A stretch of 63,986 nt of DNA from Bacteroidota bacterium (GTDB lineage: Bacteria; Bacteroidota; Bacteroidia; Bacteroidales; Dysgonomonadaceae): positions 1 to 63,986 of the forward strand of contig JAMNYO010000132.1 of assembly GCA_023622765.1 (NCBI GenBank), read 5' to 3'. The translations under genes were made by a program, and so were the position numbers. This document shows, one piece after another, positions 18,822 to 29,194 of the stretch (the first letter of the stretch is position 1; each line of letters starts with the position of its first letter). The notes beneath the pieces were generated by a model. That model had not been told where the DNA came from and did not search any database. It saw only the letters and a program-made list of their open reading frames with translations.

Positions 18822-19460
18822 CTAGACTGTTGCCTCTGGAGTGGGGGTATCCTCTGGTTTGGCAGGTTCTTCCACGAAAGATTCAGCTTGTGCCTCAACG
18901 GCAGGTTTTTCAGCCGAGACTTTCGGAACTTCTACAGCCAGGGCTTCGCTTGCGACATCAACCTCCCCAGTCTTTGCTTCTTCGGCTTTTGCCTTGGGAG
19001 CCTCCGCACCGACCGCTACTGGAGCCGTCGCTGCCGCGGAAGATTTCCTGCGCGAACGACGGGTTCTGGTTTTCTTGGACTTACCCTCGCTCAACATGTT
19101 CTCGTTGAAATCGACCAGCTCAATAAAGCACATGGATGCGTTATCCCCTAATCGGTAACCGGTTTTAAGGATACGGGTATACCCGCCCGGACGATCGCCC
19201 ACCTTTGGAGAAACGTTCAGGAACAACTCCTGTACGGCGTACTTGTTCTGCAGTTTTTTAAACACAAGGCGCCTGGAATGAGTAGTATCTTCCTTGCACT
19301 TGGTGATCAGGGGTTCCACGTACTTCCTTAGCTCCTTGGCTTTGGGAACCGTGGTAAAAATGCGCTTGTGCATGATTAGCGATGAGGCCATGTTGGACAA
19401 CATCGCCTTGCGGTGCGCGGTCTTGCGGCCTAAATGATTGATTTTTCTCTTATGTCTCAT
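18822..19460 (-). CDS. rplQ: 50S ribosomal protein L17 with C-terminal extension
   Basis: The first ~125 residues are ordinary L17, starting [21 protein letters not shown]. The next ~85 residues are a low-complexity tail, first basic ([13 protein letters not shown]) and then rich in Ala, Glu, Lys, Val and Pro. Total length 212 against roughly 120-130 for most bacteria. Similar tails occur in other Bacteroidota, and this one is probably unstructured. It is the last gene of the block, 8 bases after rpoA. Confidence 0.96.
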   Translation of the reverse strand: MRHKRKINHLGRKTAHRKAMLSNMASSLIMHKRIFTTVPKAKELRKYVEPLITKCKEDTTHSRRLVFKKLQNKYAVQELFLNVSPKVGDRPGGYTRILKTGYRLGDNASMCFIELVDFNENMLSEGKSKKTRTRRSRRKSSAAATAPVAVGAEAPKAKAEEAKTGEVDVASEALAVEVPKVSAEKPAVEAQAESFVEEPAKPEDTPTPEATV

Positions 19461-19468
19461 TGCGGTTG

Positions 19469-20470
19469 TTACTCTTTGTCTAATTTGTATTTCGTTATAT
19501 CCATGCCAAACGTCAAGTTCAGCCCGCCCAGCAACTCCTCAAGTTCGGCCAGCGACTTCTTACCGAAGTTACGGAACTTAAGCAGGTCGTTTCGGTTGTA
19601 TACGACCAGTTGACCCAACGTCTCCACGTCGGCGGCCTTGAGGCAGTTCAAAGCGCGCACGGAGAGGTTCAGGTCGGACAACTTGCGTTTCAGCAGCTGA
19701 CGCATGTGAAGTACCTCCTCGTCGAACTCCTCGATGTTTTCTGAGTCTGAGGTATCCAGCATGATCTTGTTGTCGTCCGAGAACAACGCGAAGTGCTGAA
19801 TCAAGATTTTCGCGGCCTCCTTGAGTGCCTCCTTGGGCTGGATGGAGCCATCGGTAGATATCTCGATAACCAGTTTCTCGTAGTCGGTTTTCTGCTCGAT
19901 ACGGTAATCTTCAACGGCGTACTTCACGTTTCGGATGGGGGTATAGATGGAGTCGATGAACAAAACTTGCACATCGTCCGTCGCGAGTTCCTCCCGATTC
20001 TCATCAGCAGAAACATACCCGCGTCCCTTGTTGATGGTAAGCTCAAGGCGTAACTCTGCCTTCTTATTCATCCGGCAGATTTCCAGTTCAGGATTTAGCA
20101 CTTCAAAACCGGTAAGCAACTTGCCAATGTCCCCGGCTTTAAACAGTTCCGTTCCCGAAATAGCGACGCTCACCTTTTCTGTATCGAACTCCTCCACGAT
20201 CCTTTTGAAGCGAACTTTCTTCAGGTTCAAAATGATCCCCGTTACATCTTCAATAACACCTGGTATGGAGGCGAACTCGTGCTCCACGCCCTCTATTTTT
20301 ACCGATGTAATCGCGAATCCTTCCAGCGAAGAGAGCAAGATACGGCGTAAGGCATTGCCTATCGTGATACCATATCCAGGCTCAAGGGGACGGAACTCGA
20401 ACGTGCCGTGGAACGCGTCCTCCTGCAACATGATTACTTTATCGGGTTTTTGGAATGCTAAAATTGCCAT
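19469..20470 (-). CDS. rpoA: DNA-directed RNA polymerase subunit alpha
   Basis: Assembly platform of RNA polymerase. The N-terminal domain has the family signature [21 protein letters not shown] near residue 35, and the C-terminal domain has the helix-hairpin-helix segment [16 protein letters not shown] that contacts DNA and regulators. The 333-residue length is normal. It lies between rpsD and rplQ, the conserved alpha-operon position. Confidence 0.98.
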   Translation of the reverse strand: MAILAFQKPDKVIMLQEDAFHGTFEFRPLEPGYGITIGNALRRILLSSLEGFAITSVKIEGVEHEFASIPGVIEDVTGIILNLKKVRFKRIVEEFDTEKVSVAISGTELFKAGDIGKLLTGFEVLNPELEICRMNKKAELRLELTINKGRGYVSADENREELATDDVQVLFIDSIYTPIRNVKYAVEDYRIEQKTDYEKLVIEISTDGSIQPKEALKEAAKILIQHFALFSDDNKIMLDTSDSENIEEFDEEVLHMRQLLKRKLSDLNLSVRALNCLKAADVETLGQLVVYNRNDLLKFRNFGKKSLAELEELLGGLNLTFGMDITKYKLDKE

Positions 20471-20477
20471 GAAACTA

Positions 20478-21083
20478 TTATTTGGAATATAATTCTACGA
20501 TGAGTTGTTCTTTAATATTTTCAGGGATGTCAGCTCGCTCCGGCATGTGCAGGTACTTCCCGCTCATGCTGCCTTTATCCCATTCCAACCAAGGGTACTT
20601 GCCGTGGTTAAACCCGGTAAGGGAGTCCACGATCACTTCCATCGATTTCGATTTTTCGCGTACGCCTACCACGTCACCCGGTTTAACCGTAAAGGAGGGA
20701 ATGTTCACCACCTGCCCATTCACCACGATGTGACGGTGCGATACCAACTGGCGTGCACCGGCGCGAGTGGGTGAGATACCCAAACGGTAAACGATGTTGT
20801 CTAAACGCGATTCGAGCAGTTGCAACAGCACTTCACCCGTGATACCGCGGCTCCGTTCGGCTCTCTCGAACGTCAGGCGGAACTGCTTCTCGAGTACCCC
20901 GTAGGTGTACTTCGCACGCTGCTTCTCACGCAACTGAATCCCGTACTCCGATGTTTTCCTCCGACGTGAATTGCCGTGTTGCCCTGGAGGGTAATTCTTT
21001 TTTGTAAGCACTTTGTCGGGACCGAATATAGGCTCACCGAACTTACGGGCGATCTTTGATTTTGGACCAATATACCTTGCCAT
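20478..21083 (-). CDS. rpsD: 30S ribosomal protein S4
   Basis: Primary 16S rRNA-binding protein; in enterobacteria S4 also represses its own alpha operon. The 201-residue sequence contains the S4 RNA-binding domain ([20 protein letters not shown]) near residue 93. The N-terminal region lacks the zinc cysteines found in some S4 proteins. It follows rpsK and precedes rpoA. Confidence 0.98.
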   Translation of the reverse strand: MARYIGPKSKIARKFGEPIFGPDKVLTKKNYPPGQHGNSRRRKTSEYGIQLREKQRAKYTYGVLEKQFRLTFERAERSRGITGEVLLQLLESRLDNIVYRLGISPTRAGARQLVSHRHIVVNGQVVNIPSFTVKPGDVVGVREKSKSMEVIVDSLTGFNHGKYPWLEWDKGSMSGKYLHMPERADIPENIKEQLIVELYSK

Positions 21084-21103
21084 TTTTTACAATTTACTTC
21101 TGA

Positions 21104-21493
21104 TTATACTTTTCTTGCCTTAGGTGGGCGGCAGCCGTTGTGCGGCAGCGGGGTAACATCTACGATCTCCATCACCTCGATTCCAGCGCCGTGGATGGTG
21201 CGAATAGCCGATTCACGCCCGTTACCGGGTCCTTTCACGAACACCTTCACTTTACGCAATCCCATATCGTACGCTACCTTGGCACAGTCTTGCGCGACCA
21301 TTTGAGCAGCGTACGGGGTATTTTTCTTGGAACTTCTAAAACCCATTTTCCCGGCAGAGGACCAACTGATTACCTCACCGTTCTCGTTGGTCAACGAGAC
21401 GATGATGTTGTTAAACGACGAAGAGATATGGGCTTGCCCGATGGCACCCACCTTCACGTTTTTCTTCTTTGCAACAACTTTTCTTTTTGCCAT
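21104..21493 (-). CDS. rpsK: 30S ribosomal protein S11
   Basis: Platform protein of the small subunit. The 129-residue protein has the basic N-terminus, the [19 protein letters not shown] core and the C-terminal signature [18 protein letters not shown]. It sits between rpsM and rpsD with short spacers, all on the minus strand. Confidence 0.98.
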   Translation of the reverse strand: MAKRKVVAKKKNVKVGAIGQAHISSSFNNIIVSLTNENGEVISWSSAGKMGFRSSKKNTPYAAQMVAQDCAKVAYDMGLRKVKVFVKGPGNGRESAIRTIHGAGIEVMEIVDVTPLPHNGCRPPKARKV

Positions 21494-21505
21494 GTTACCT
21501 ACCTA

Positions 21506-21886
21506 TTATTTAGATGCTTTCTTCTTGTTAGCCACAGTCTTCCTTCTTCCCTTACGGGTACGGGCGTTGTTCTTGGTGCTTTGTCCGCGTACGGGCAAGC
21601 CAATGCGGTGACGAATACCGCGATAACAACCGATGTCCATCAATCGCTTGATGTTCAACTGTACTTCGGTGCGGAGATCCCCTTCTACCTTGTACTCGGT
21701 AGAGATAATCTCACGAATCCGGGCCGCTTGATCGTCGGTCCAATCTTTCACTTTGATGTCTCTGTCAACTTCCGCCTTCTTCAGGATGGCGTTGGCGGAG
21801 CTTCGGCCAATACCGTAGATATAGGTAAGGGCTACCTCGCCTCTTTTGTTCTGGGGAATGTCGACTCCTACAATTCTTATAGCCAT
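21506..21886 (-). CDS. rpsM: 30S ribosomal protein S13
   Basis: Head protein of the small subunit contacting the P-site tRNA and the bridge to 50S. Starts [16 protein letters not shown]; the [13 protein letters not shown] signature and basic C-terminal tail are present. Length 126 is normal. First S-protein gene of the alpha segment, 40 bases downstream of rpmJ. Confidence 0.98.
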   Translation of the reverse strand: MAIRIVGVDIPQNKRGEVALTYIYGIGRSSANAILKKAEVDRDIKVKDWTDDQAARIREIISTEYKVEGDLRTEVQLNIKRLMDIGCYRGIRHRIGLPVRGQSTKNNARTRKGRRKTVANKKKASK

Positions 21887-21926
21887 ATATTTCTATTAAT
21901 TATTTGATTTCAATGTACGCGATAGG

Positions 21927-22043
21927 CTATCCCTGACGTTGCTTGAACTTGGGGTTTTTCTTGTTAATAACGTATAACCGCCCTTTTCTCCTGACGATCT
22001 TGCAATCGGGCGTCCGTTTTTTTAATGATGCTCTAACTTTCAT
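21927..22043 (-). CDS. rpmJ: 50S ribosomal protein L36
   Basis: A 38-residue gene missed by longer size cut-offs: it starts [19 protein letters not shown] and ends NPKFKQRQG. Only one cysteine remains of the zinc-binding set found in the C+ form of L36, so this is the zinc-independent C- form. It lies between infA and rpsM, as in most Bacteroidota. Confidence 0.96.
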   Translation of the reverse strand: MKVRASLKKRTPDCKIVRRKGRLYVINKKNPKFKQRQG

Positions 22044-22163
22044 ACGACTTGCTTACTTTTATATTTCTGTGTATGGAGCTATTCCGTTAAGCCAAATGAG
22101 CATTGGACAAGTTTGCTTGGACAAGGCCATGGCGAGGAATAGTCTAATTTTAAAAAACTTTGG
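22044..22163 (-). promoter_or_regulatory. Structured spacer between infA and rpmJ, possible r-protein leader
   Basis: The 120-base gap is long for this tightly packed block. On the minus strand CTATTCC (22142-22136) can pair with GGAATAG (22085-22079) as a 7-pair closing stem. Inside are a direct repeat of CTTGTCCAA and a smaller CCAA/TTGG hairpin. The position, before rpmJ-rpsM-rpsK-rpsD, is where an S4-type autoregulatory leader could sit. This is inference only. Confidence 0.35.
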
Positions 22164-22382
22164 CTACTTGTACCTAAACGATATGCGTCCCTTCGAGAGG
22201 TCGTAGGGCGACATCTCCACCCTCACCCTATCACCCGGCAGGATACGGATATAGTGCATCCTCATCTTCCCGGAGATGTGGGCGGTGATTTCGTGCCCGT
22301 TCTCAAGCTCCACGCGGAACATCGCGTTAGATAAAGCCTCAATAATCGTGCCGTCTTGTTCTATTGCTGGTTGTTTAGCCAT
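22164..22382 (-). CDS. infA: Translation initiation factor IF-1
   Basis: Small OB-fold factor binding the 30S A site during initiation. The 72-residue sequence contains the typical core ([18 protein letters not shown]), with [19 protein letters not shown] and ends GRISFRYK. It lies between map and rpmJ in the spc segment. Confidence 0.98.
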   Translation of the reverse strand: MAKQPAIEQDGTIIEALSNAMFRVELENGHEITAHISGKMRMHYIRILPGDRVRVEMSPYDLSKGRISFRYK

Positions 22383-22402
22383 AAAATGAATGTCTCCTTT
22401 TT

Positions 22403-23185
22403 TTAGTTAATGGTCTCTTGAATAAATTCAAAAGTAGATAAAATATCGGCTTTCCCGTTACGGATGGCAACCGTGTGTTCGAAATGCGCCGATGGCTTGC
22501 GGTCTTTCGTCCGCACGGTCCATCCGTCACTCTCGAAAACCACCTTTTTGCCTCCCATGTTGATCATCGGCTCGATGGCAAGACACATCCCGTTCTGAAT
22601 CAGGGGCCCCGTGCCGCGCCGACCATAGTTGGGCACTTCAGGGGGCTCGTGCATGTTTCGCCCGATGCCGTGTCCCACCAGTTCGCGTACTACCGAGTAG
22701 CCTCTCGATTCACAGTAGGATTGTATCGCGAAACCGATGTCTCCCACCCGATTACCTTCCCTGGCCTGCTCAATGCCCTTGTAGAGCGACTCCTTGGTAG
22801 TTTGAAGCAATTGCTTCACCTTTTCATCCACCTCCCCCACTTGGAAGGTGTATGCCGAGTCACCACAAAAACCATGCAGGCAGGTTCCACAATCGATGGA
22901 AACCACGTCTCCATCTTGCAGTGGCCTATCATTGGGAATGCCGTGTACCACGTTCTCGTTCACGGAAGTACAAATGGAATTGGGGAAACCACCGTACCCT
23001 AAGAAGGTGGGGATAGCCCCGTGATCCCTGATAAACTCCTCGGCGATTTTATCCAGCTGCAGCGTGGTGACACCTGGCTTCACGTGGCGAGACAGCTCAC
23101 CGAGCGTCTTACCAACCAGGCGGTTTGCCAGTCGCATGAATTCTATCTCCTCGTCGGTTTTCAGTATGATCACGTTCCGTTTCAT
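22403..23185 (-). CDS. map: Methionine aminopeptidase, type I
   Basis: Removes initiator methionine from nascent proteins. The five metal ligands of the family are all visible: D98 (SIDCG), D109 (CGDSAYTF), H172 (GHGIG), E205 (IEPM) and E236 (FEHTV). I take the start at ATG 23185; a TTG codon lies just before it. The protein is 260 residues without an N-terminal zinc extension, so type Ia. It is in the conserved secY-map-infA position. Confidence 0.97.
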   Translation of the reverse strand: MKRNVIILKTDEEIEFMRLANRLVGKTLGELSRHVKPGVTTLQLDKIAEEFIRDHGAIPTFLGYGGFPNSICTSVNENVVHGIPNDRPLQDGDVVSIDCGTCLHGFCGDSAYTFQVGEVDEKVKQLLQTTKESLYKGIEQAREGNRVGDIGFAIQSYCESRGYSVVRELVGHGIGRNMHEPPEVPNYGRRGTGPLIQNGMCLAIEPMINMGGKKVVFESDGWTVRTKDRKPSAHFEHTVAIRNGKADILSTFEFIQETIN

Positions 23186-23217
23186 CAACTCATTAACTCC
23201 TTCAGCTTATTAACGCT

Positions 23218-24540
23218 TTAATAAGCTGCCATGGAACCCGTGCGCCCCTTTATCTTGGCTCCCGACTTTAGGAAGCCATCGTAGTGGCGCATGAGCAGGT
23301 GACTCTCTATCTGTTGCAACGTGTCAAGCACCACCCCCACGAGGATGAGCAACGAGGTACCTCCAAAGAACTGGGCGAACTGGGAGTTGATGCCCATTAG
23401 CCCGGCAAAGGCGGGGAAGATGGCCACCAGTGCCAGGAAGAAGGAACCGGGGAGCGTAATCCTCGACATGATGGTGTCGATGTACTCCGCCGTCCTCTTA
23501 CCCGGTTTCACACCCGGGATAAACCCGTTATTGCGCTTCAAATCTTCTGCCATCTGTACCGGGTTCACCGTTACTGCCGTATAAAAGTAGGTGAACGCGA
23601 TGATCAACAAGGCGAAGATGAGGTTATACCAGAAACTGGTGAAATCCATGAGCGATGCCCAAAAGCCGCCCCCCTCCTTCACGGTAAACCTCGCGAGGGT
23701 AACGGGGATAAACATGATGGCCTGGGCGAAGATGATGGGCATCACGTTGGCCGCGTTCACTTTCAGCGGGATGTACTGACGTACGCCCCCGTACTGGCGG
23801 TTGCCCACGATACGCTTCGCGTATTGAACCGGCACCTTCCGTACACCCTGAACCAGCATGATTGCCCCGGAGATAACCAACATCAAGAAGAGCAGTTCAA
23901 GCAGCAAGAGGATAAGTCCCCCCGGTGCGTTTACCAGTCGATCCCACTCGGCCACCAACGCGTGCGGCAGACGGGCGATGATACCAATGAGAATGATAAA
24001 CGATATCCCGTTCCCCACCCCCTTATCGGTGATGCGCTCACCGAGCCACAACACGAACATGCTACCACCCGCTAAGATGATGGTGGAAGGCAAAACCCAA
24101 TCCCAAAAACCACCTGGTATAGCGCTACCAACAGCCCCGTAGAGGTACGCCGGTCCCTGAAGAAACAAGATACCCACGGTAAGGTACCGAGTGTACTGGT
24201 TGATCTTGGTACGGCCACTTTCGCCTTCACGCTGCATCTTCTGGAACGCCGGCACGGCGATTCCCAGTAACTGCATCACGATGGAGGCCGAGATGTAGGG
24301 CATGATCCCGAGGGCAAAAATGGAAGCGTTCGCGAACGCCCCCCCGGAAAACATGTCCAACAAGCTCAACAAACCGGTACTGGCGCTAGTCTGCAGGGCT
24401 ACCAAGAGCTCCGGGTTAATACCGGGTAACACCACAAACGACCCGAAGCGATAAATCGCCACGAAACCGATCGTGGTCAGAATCCTCGTGCGAAGGTCTT
24501 CAATCTTCCAAATATTCTTTACTGTCTGTACAAATCCCAT
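23218..24540 (-). CDS. secY: Protein translocase subunit SecY
   Basis: Channel subunit of the Sec translocon, in the inner membrane. The 440-residue protein has about ten hydrophobic helices, the plug-region motif SGGAFANASIFALGIMPYISASI, and the cytoplasmic loop around ADDLKRNNGFIPG-like sequence (here AEDLKRNNGFIPGVKPG). It follows rplO closely, the standard spc order. Confidence 0.98.
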   Translation of the reverse strand: MGFVQTVKNIWKIEDLRTRILTTIGFVAIYRFGSFVVLPGINPELLVALQTSASTGLLSLLDMFSGGAFANASIFALGIMPYISASIVMQLLGIAVPAFQKMQREGESGRTKINQYTRYLTVGILFLQGPAYLYGAVGSAIPGGFWDWVLPSTIILAGGSMFVLWLGERITDKGVGNGISFIILIGIIARLPHALVAEWDRLVNAPGGLILLLLELLFLMLVISGAIMLVQGVRKVPVQYAKRIVGNRQYGGVRQYIPLKVNAANVMPIIFAQAIMFIPVTLARFTVKEGGGFWASLMDFTSFWYNLIFALLIIAFTYFYTAVTVNPVQMAEDLKRNNGFIPGVKPGKRTAEYIDTIMSRITLPGSFFLALVAIFPAFAGLMGINSQFAQFFGGTSLLILVGVVLDTLQQIESHLLMRHYDGFLKSGAKIKGRTGSMAAY

Positions 24541-24544
24541 CGCC

Positions 24545-24994
24545 CTAGAGTTTTACGATTGTCCCACCCGCGGAAGTGATGGCTGCTTCAGCCGATTTCG
24601 AGAAAGCGTGCGCCTTCACCTCCAACTTTGCCGTTAACGTGCCTCTGCCTAAAATTTTCACCAGGTGCTTGCGTGCCACCAAGCCCGCTTCTTGCAGGAC
24701 CTCCGGTGTAATCTTACTGATCCCACGGGTGGTAGCTAACTCTTGCAGCGTATCCAGGTTAATCGCTTTATACTCGACCCGGTTCAACGGTTTAAAACCA
24801 AATTTCGGCAGACGACGTTGTAACGGCATCTGTCCTCCTTCGAACCCGACTTTCCGTGCGTAGCCCGATCGTGACTTCTGTCCTTTATGCCCTCTCGTGG
24901 AAGTGCCTCCCATTCCCGATCCTTCACCACGCCCAATTCTCTTGCGGGAGTGGGTAGAGCCTTTGGCCGGTTTTAAGTTCGATAAACTTGTCAT
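24545..24994 (-). CDS. rplO: 50S ribosomal protein L15
   Basis: Large-subunit protein of 149 residues. The N-terminal glycine- and arginine-rich part (RKRIGRGEGSGMGGTSTRGHKG) and the C-terminal globular domain are intact. Located between rpmD and secY; stop and secY start are separated by only a few bases. Confidence 0.98.
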   Translation of the reverse strand: MTSLSNLKPAKGSTHSRKRIGRGEGSGMGGTSTRGHKGQKSRSGYARKVGFEGGQMPLQRRLPKFGFKPLNRVEYKAINLDTLQELATTRGISKITPEVLQEAGLVARKHLVKILGRGTLTAKLEVKAHAFSKSAEAAITSAGGTIVKL

Positions 24995-25024
24995 TATAGT
25001 AATATTTTATCGTTTTACATGAAT

Positions 25025-25201
25025 TTACTCGATCACCGTTACCAAGTGACGCACCTTGCGAATAAGGCCTCGTATGGAGGAGTTGTCCTCGTGTTCAACC
25101 ACGCGGTTCATCTTGGTAAGCCCCAGGGCATCCAATGCCCTCTTCTGATCTTTTGGTGATCCGATTCTACTTTTCGTCTGTTTGATTTTTATCGTAGCCA
25201 T
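25025..25201 (-). CDS. rpmD: 50S ribosomal protein L30
   Basis: A 58-residue gene, translated directly from the minus strand: it starts MATIKIKQTKSRIGSPKDQK, contains RALDALGLTKMNR, and ends VRHLVTVIE before TAA. Length and sequence are typical of short bacterial L30. It lies between rpsE and rplO, the expected position. Confidence 0.97.
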   Translation of the reverse strand: MATIKIKQTKSRIGSPKDQKRALDALGLTKMNRVVEHEDNSSIRGLIRKVRHLVTVIE

Positions 25202-25212
25202 GTCAACATCTT

Positions 25213-25728
25213 TTACCCGTTAAACACTTTATCCATGCTCACCCCCCGGGCGCGGGCCACCATCATGGGATCCCTTAACTCGCTCAGCGCGGTAATGGTG
25301 GCTTTCACCAGGTTGTGGGGGTTAGACGACCCCTTGGACTTGGCCAGGATGTCGGTTACGCCCACGCTCTCCAGCACGGCGCGCATAGCACCCCCGGCCT
25401 TCACCCCGGTTCCCGTTACGGCCGGCTTTAGGAACACCTCGGCACCACCGAAACGTGCGGTTTGCTCGTGCGGTATGGTACCTTTGTACACGGGCACCTC
25501 GATGAGGTTCTTTTTGGCCGCCTCAACGCCTTTCGCGATGGCCGTGGTTACTTCACCAGCCTTACCTAAGCCCCAACCCACGATGCCATCCTCGTTTCCT
25601 ACCACTACCATCGCTGAGAAGGTGAAGGTGCGCCCCCCCTTCGTGACTTTCGTGGTACGATTGATAGCCACCAAACGGTCTTTTAACTCGATATCGTTCG
25701 TTGTTTTTACTTTATTGCTTCTCACCAT
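25213..25728 (-). CDS. rpsE: 30S ribosomal protein S5
   Basis: Small-subunit protein involved in decoding accuracy. The double-stranded RNA-binding N-terminal domain ([19 protein letters not shown]) and the C-terminal domain with [19 protein letters not shown] are present. Length 171. It is 5 bases downstream of rplR. Confidence 0.98.
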   Translation of the reverse strand: MVRSNKVKTTNDIELKDRLVAINRTTKVTKGGRTFTFSAMVVVGNEDGIVGWGLGKAGEVTTAIAKGVEAAKKNLIEVPVYKGTIPHEQTARFGGAEVFLKPAVTGTGVKAGGAMRAVLESVGVTDILAKSKGSSNPHNLVKATITALSELRDPMMVARARGVSMDKVFNG

Positions 25729-25733
25729 GATCG

Positions 25734-26084
25734 TTAAAATTTAAGCCCTCCCTTACGAGCGGCGTCCGCCAATTCTTTCACTCTCCCGTGATAGAGGTAA
25801 CCGTTCCGATCGAACCGAACCGTCTCTACCCCAGCCTCTATCGCGTTTTTCGCGATTAGCTCGCCCACTTTGGCGGCCATCGCTTTCTTGGGCAACTTCT
25901 CCTCTATTTTCAAGGAGGAGGCCGAAGCTAGGGTGGTGCCAGTCGTATCGTCGATTACTTGCGCGTATATCTGTTTATTGCTCCTGAACACGGACAAGCG
26001 GGGCCTATCGGGCGTCCCGTGAATTTTTCCGCGAACACGGGCTTTAATCCTCAACCTTCTTTGTTCTTTTGTTACCATTGCCAT
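25734..26084 (-). CDS. rplR: 50S ribosomal protein L18
   Basis: 5S rRNA-binding protein. The 116-residue protein has the basic N-terminus ([22 protein letters not shown]) and the conserved [19 protein letters not shown] end. Gene order rplF-rplR-rpsE is as expected. Confidence 0.98.
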   Translation of the reverse strand: MAMVTKEQRRLRIKARVRGKIHGTPDRPRLSVFRSNKQIYAQVIDDTTGTTLASASSLKIEEKLPKKAMAAKVGELIAKNAIEAGVETVRFDRNGYLYHGRVKELADAARKGGLKF

Positions 26085-26099
26085 ATCAGTTTACGTAAG

Positions 26100-26654
26100 T
26101 TACTTGCCTGCTGTTTTACCCGACTTGCGACGTACCTGCTCGCCCACGAAGCGTACCCCTTTTCCTTTGTAGGGTTCCGGCTTACGGAACGAACGAATCT
26201 TGGCGCATACCTGTCCCAGTAGCTGCTTGTCACATGACTCCAGCATGATAAGCGGGTTCTTGTTCCTCTCCATCTTGGTCTCCACCTTGATCTCGGGTGG
26301 TAACTCCAAAAAAATGCTGTGCGTGAACCCAAGCGACAACTCTAACACTTGGCCGCTGTTGGATACGCGGTAACCTACCCCTACCAACTCCAGCTCTTTA
26401 CGAAACCCTTCGGTAACACCTACTACCATGTTATGCAACAAGGAGCGGTAAAGACCGTGCATCGCACGGTTCTCCTTCTCATCATTGGGCCGTGCAACGG
26501 TCAACTCACCGTCCTTCAACTTCACCTTCATGGCGGGAGCAACCTGCTGACGCAACTCTCCCTTAGGCCCCTTAACGGTTACCAGGTTATCGTCCCCAAT
26601 GGTAACGGTAACCCCCGCGGGAACCGTGATGGGTGCTTTTCCTATTCTTGACAT
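26100..26654 (-). CDS. rplF: 50S ribosomal protein L6
   Basis: Large-subunit protein near the factor-binding centre. The 184-residue protein has two repeated domains and the C-terminal signature RKPEPYKGKGVRF. It starts MSRIGKAPITVPAGV, which is standard. It lies 17 bases downstream of rpsH. Confidence 0.98.
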   Translation of the reverse strand: MSRIGKAPITVPAGVTVTIGDDNLVTVKGPKGELRQQVAPAMKVKLKDGELTVARPNDEKENRAMHGLYRSLLHNMVVGVTEGFRKELELVGVGYRVSNSGQVLELSLGFTHSIFLELPPEIKVETKMERNKNPLIMLESCDKQLLGQVCAKIRSFRKPEPYKGKGVRFVGEQVRRKSGKTAGK

Positions 26655-26671
26655 ACTATTTCCCCTTCAAA

Positions 26672-27067
26672 TTAATACACGTAACACAATACTTCACCAC
26701 CCACCTTCAATTGGCGGGCCTCCTTATCGGTCATTACTCCACTTGAAGTAGAGAGTATGGCAACACCCAAACCATTGAGAACGCGGGGCAAATCTTTATG
26801 CCCTACGTACTTACGCAACCCGGGCGTGGAAACGCGTTCCAACTTCTTGATCGCGTTGACCTTGGTTACCGGGTGATACTTCAAGGCGATCATGATAGTG
26901 CCTTGGGGTCCATCATCTACAAACTTGTAATTCAGTATGTAGCCCTTGTCAAAAAGAATCTTCGTGATGTCTTTTTTCAAATTCGACGCGGGAATCTCCA
27001 CCACGCGATGGTTCGCCATGATGCCGTTCCGAATGCGCGTCAAATAGTCTGCTATTGGATCTGTCAT
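26672..27067 (-). CDS. rpsH: 30S ribosomal protein S8
   Basis: 16S rRNA-binding protein; in E. coli it is the translational repressor of the spc operon. The 131-residue protein shows the N-terminal [13 protein letters not shown] and the C-terminal [20 protein letters not shown] signatures. It follows rpsN after a 57-base spacer. Confidence 0.98.
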   Translation of the reverse strand: MTDPIADYLTRIRNGIMANHRVVEIPASNLKKDITKILFDKGYILNYKFVDDGPQGTIMIALKYHPVTKVNAIKKLERVSTPGLRKYVGHKDLPRVLNGLGVAILSTSSGVMTDKEARQLKVGGEVLCYVY

Positions 27068-27124
27068 ATTATAATTGTTAAATTGATCCCGACTCCCGGG
27101 ACAATATTTAAAAACTGTATCTTT

Positions 27125-27394
27125 CTACCAGCTCGCTTTCTTCACCCCGGGAATTAACCCCTGTGATGCCATCTCGCGGAACACGATACGGGAAATGCCA
27201 AATTGACGCATGTACCCTTTCGGTCGCCCGGAAATCTTGCAGCGGTTGTGCAAGCGCACCGGTGAGGCGTTCTTCGGGATGGTTTGAAGTGCTTCGTAGT
27301 TGCCCTCTGCCAGGTACTTCGCCCTTTTCTCGGCGTATCGGGCAACCATCTTGGCCCTTTTTACCTCGCGGGCTTTCATCGATTCTTTTGCCAT
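27125..27394 (-). CDS. rpsN: 30S ribosomal protein S14
   Basis: Long (89-residue), zinc-independent form of S14: only one cysteine ([12 protein letters not shown]) remains, so no CxxC pairs. The C-terminal [21 protein letters not shown] is conserved. It lies 3 bases after rplE. Confidence 0.97.
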   Translation of the reverse strand: MAKESMKAREVKRAKMVARYAEKRAKYLAEGNYEALQTIPKNASPVRLHNRCKISGRPKGYMRQFGISRIVFREMASQGLIPGVKKASW

Positions 27395-27397
27395 ATG

Positions 27398-27964
27398 CTA
27401 TTCATTTTCTTGTTTCGTCCTAAACGGTATTCCAAATTCCCTCAAAAGAGCGTACCCCTCCTCATCGGTCTTGGCCGAGGTAACGAAGGTGATGTTCATC
27501 CCCTGTATCCGGGTAACGTTATCGAGGTTGATCTCGGGGAAGATAATCTGCTCTTCGATTCCCAGCGTGTAGTTCCCACGGCCATCCAACTTGGCACCAA
27601 CACCCCTGAAGTCGCGAATACGGGGCAGTGCCACCCGTATCAGCCGCTCCAGGAACTCGTACATCTTATCGTGCCGCAAAGTAACGCGTACGCCAATCGG
27701 CATCTTCTTACGCAGCTTAAAGTTAGAGACATCCTTACGGGAAACCGTTTGAACCGCCTTCTGCCCGGTAATGGCAGTCAGCTCGTTAATACCCGTTTCG
27801 ATAATCTTCCTGTCAGCCACAGCTGCTCCCAAACCTTGGTTTATCACGATCTTCTCGAGCTTGGGGGCCTGCATGACCGATGTGTAATTAAACTCCTTCA
27901 TCAGCGCGGGCACGATACGCTCTTTATACTCTTTCTTTAAATTTACTTGGTATGTGGTGCTCAT
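27398..27964 (-). CDS. rplE: 50S ribosomal protein L5
   Basis: 5S rRNA-binding protein contacting P-site tRNA. The 188-residue protein carries [13 protein letters not shown] near residue 36 and [16 protein letters not shown] in the centre. Its start overlaps the rplX stop by 4 bases, indicating translational coupling. Confidence 0.98.
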   Translation of the reverse strand: MSTTYQVNLKKEYKERIVPALMKEFNYTSVMQAPKLEKIVINQGLGAAVADRKIIETGINELTAITGQKAVQTVSRKDVSNFKLRKKMPIGVRVTLRHDKMYEFLERLIRVALPRIRDFRGVGAKLDGRGNYTLGIEEQIIFPEINLDNVTRIQGMNITFVTSAKTDEEGYALLREFGIPFRTKQENE

Positions 27965-28281
27965 ACGATCTCCTCCCCAGATTTTTTAGCGTAACGAACT
28001 AATTTCCCTTTACTATTCAATCTCCTTCCAATACGGGTAGGTTTACCCGTTTTGGGGTCCACCGGGTTCAGCTTCGAAATGTGAATGGGTGCCTCCTTCT
28101 TCTCGATCCCCCCGTTGGGGAACTGCGCGTTGGGTTTGGTATGTTTCGATACGACATTCACACCCTCGACTACCGCGCGGTTCTTCTTGACCAGCACCGT
28201 CAGCACGCGGCCAGTCTTCCCTTTGTCCTCACCGGAGTTAACGTAAACCGTATCGCCTTTCTTTATGTGTAATTTACTCAT
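27961..28281 (-). CDS. rplX: 50S ribosomal protein L24
   Basis: Assembly-initiator protein of the large subunit. The KOW motif ([20 protein letters not shown]) is at residues 8-27 or so, and the [10 protein letters not shown] segment follows. Length 106. It follows rplN and overlaps rplE by 4 bases. Confidence 0.98.
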   Translation of the reverse strand: MSKLHIKKGDTVYVNSGEDKGKTGRVLTVLVKKNRAVVEGVNVVSKHTKPNAQFPNGGIEKKEAPIHISKLNPVDPKTGKPTRIGRRLNSKGKLVRYAKKSGEEIV

Positions 28282-28302
28282 TGCCTCTGATTGCTTTATA
28301 GA

Positions 28303-28668
28303 TTATAATACTTCCGGGGCCAACGATACGATCTTCATGTTCGTCGCGCGAAGTTCGCGGGCGACGGGCCCGAAAATACGGCTCCCCCTAAGTTCACCCG
28401 CGTTGTTCAGCAACACGCACGCGTTATCGTCAAAGCGAATGTAAGAGCCGTCGGCACGCCGTATCTCTTTTTTCGTGCGAACGATGATGGCCCGTGTAAT
28501 GGTGCCCTTTTTTATCTCGCTCGCGGGGATGGTACTCTTCACGGATACCACGATGATATCGCCCACCGACGCGTAGCGCCGTCTGGTTCCCCCCAACACG
28601 CGAATGCAAAGAACCTCTCTGGCACCGCTGTTGTCCGTTACTTTTAACCTTGATTCTTGTTGTATCAT
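28303..28668 (-). CDS. rplN: 50S ribosomal protein L14
   Basis: Inter-subunit bridge protein, 121 residues. Typical N-terminus [20 protein letters not shown] and C-terminal [17 protein letters not shown]. It begins one base after the rpsQ stop. Confidence 0.98.
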   Translation of the reverse strand: MIQQESRLKVTDNSGAREVLCIRVLGGTRRRYASVGDIIVVSVKSTIPASEIKKGTITRAIIVRTKKEIRRADGSYIRFDDNACVLLNNAGELRGSRIFGPVARELRATNMKIVSLAPEVL

Positions 28669-28669
28669 C

Positions 28670-28927
28670 TTACTTGGCCCTTTCCATTACTTCAACCACC
28701 CTCCATCTCTTCAGCTTGCTCAAAGGACGGGTCTCCATTATACGTACTGTATCACCAATGTTACAGTCGTTTTTCTCATCATGGGCGTGAAATTTCCTCG
28801 TTTTGTTAACGAATTTCCCATAAATAGGGTGCTTCTCTTTCCATTTCACAGCAACGGTAACGGTCTTGTCCATCTTGTTGCTGGAAACGACCCCGATTCT
28901 TTCTTTCCTTAAATTTCTCGTTTCCAT
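28670..28927 (-). CDS. rpsQ: 30S ribosomal protein S17
   Basis: OB-fold 16S rRNA-binding protein of 85 residues. Signature [16 protein letters not shown] near the N-terminus and [20 protein letters not shown] at the C-terminal part. Between rpmC and rplN. Confidence 0.98.
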   Translation of the reverse strand: METRNLRKERIGVVSSNKMDKTVTVAVKWKEKHPIYGKFVNKTRKFHAHDEKNDCNIGDTVRIMETRPLSKLKRWRVVEVMERAK

Positions 28928-28929
28928 AT

Positions 28930-29142
28930 CTAACGTTGTTGTACAATATTCAACTCCCTCGCCCTAATCTCGGTACGAATGCGGGCAATGTGCCGCCGTT
29001 TCTCTTTGATCGAACTCGAGTTATCCAGGGGCGTGATGGCGTGGTTGATACGCAACTGGTTTAACTGCATCACTTCGGCTTCCAATCTCTCTTGTAAGTC
29101 TTTATCGGTAAGCTCTCTTAATTCTTCTTGCTTCTTATTCAT
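28930..29142 (-). CDS. rpmC: 50S ribosomal protein L29
   Basis: Exit-tunnel protein and part of the docking site for trigger factor and SRP. I start it at ATG 29142; a GTG codon precedes it. The 70-residue helical hairpin has the usual [17 protein letters not shown] start and [13 protein letters not shown] end. Confidence 0.96.
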   Translation of the reverse strand: MNKKQEELRELTDKDLQERLEAEVMQLNQLRINHAITPLDNSSSIKEKRRHIARIRTEIRARELNIVQQR

Positions 29143-29194
29143 CACGATTCGTTCGCTAATGGTTTATTACTCGTTGGGGCATGTGCGGTTGCAA

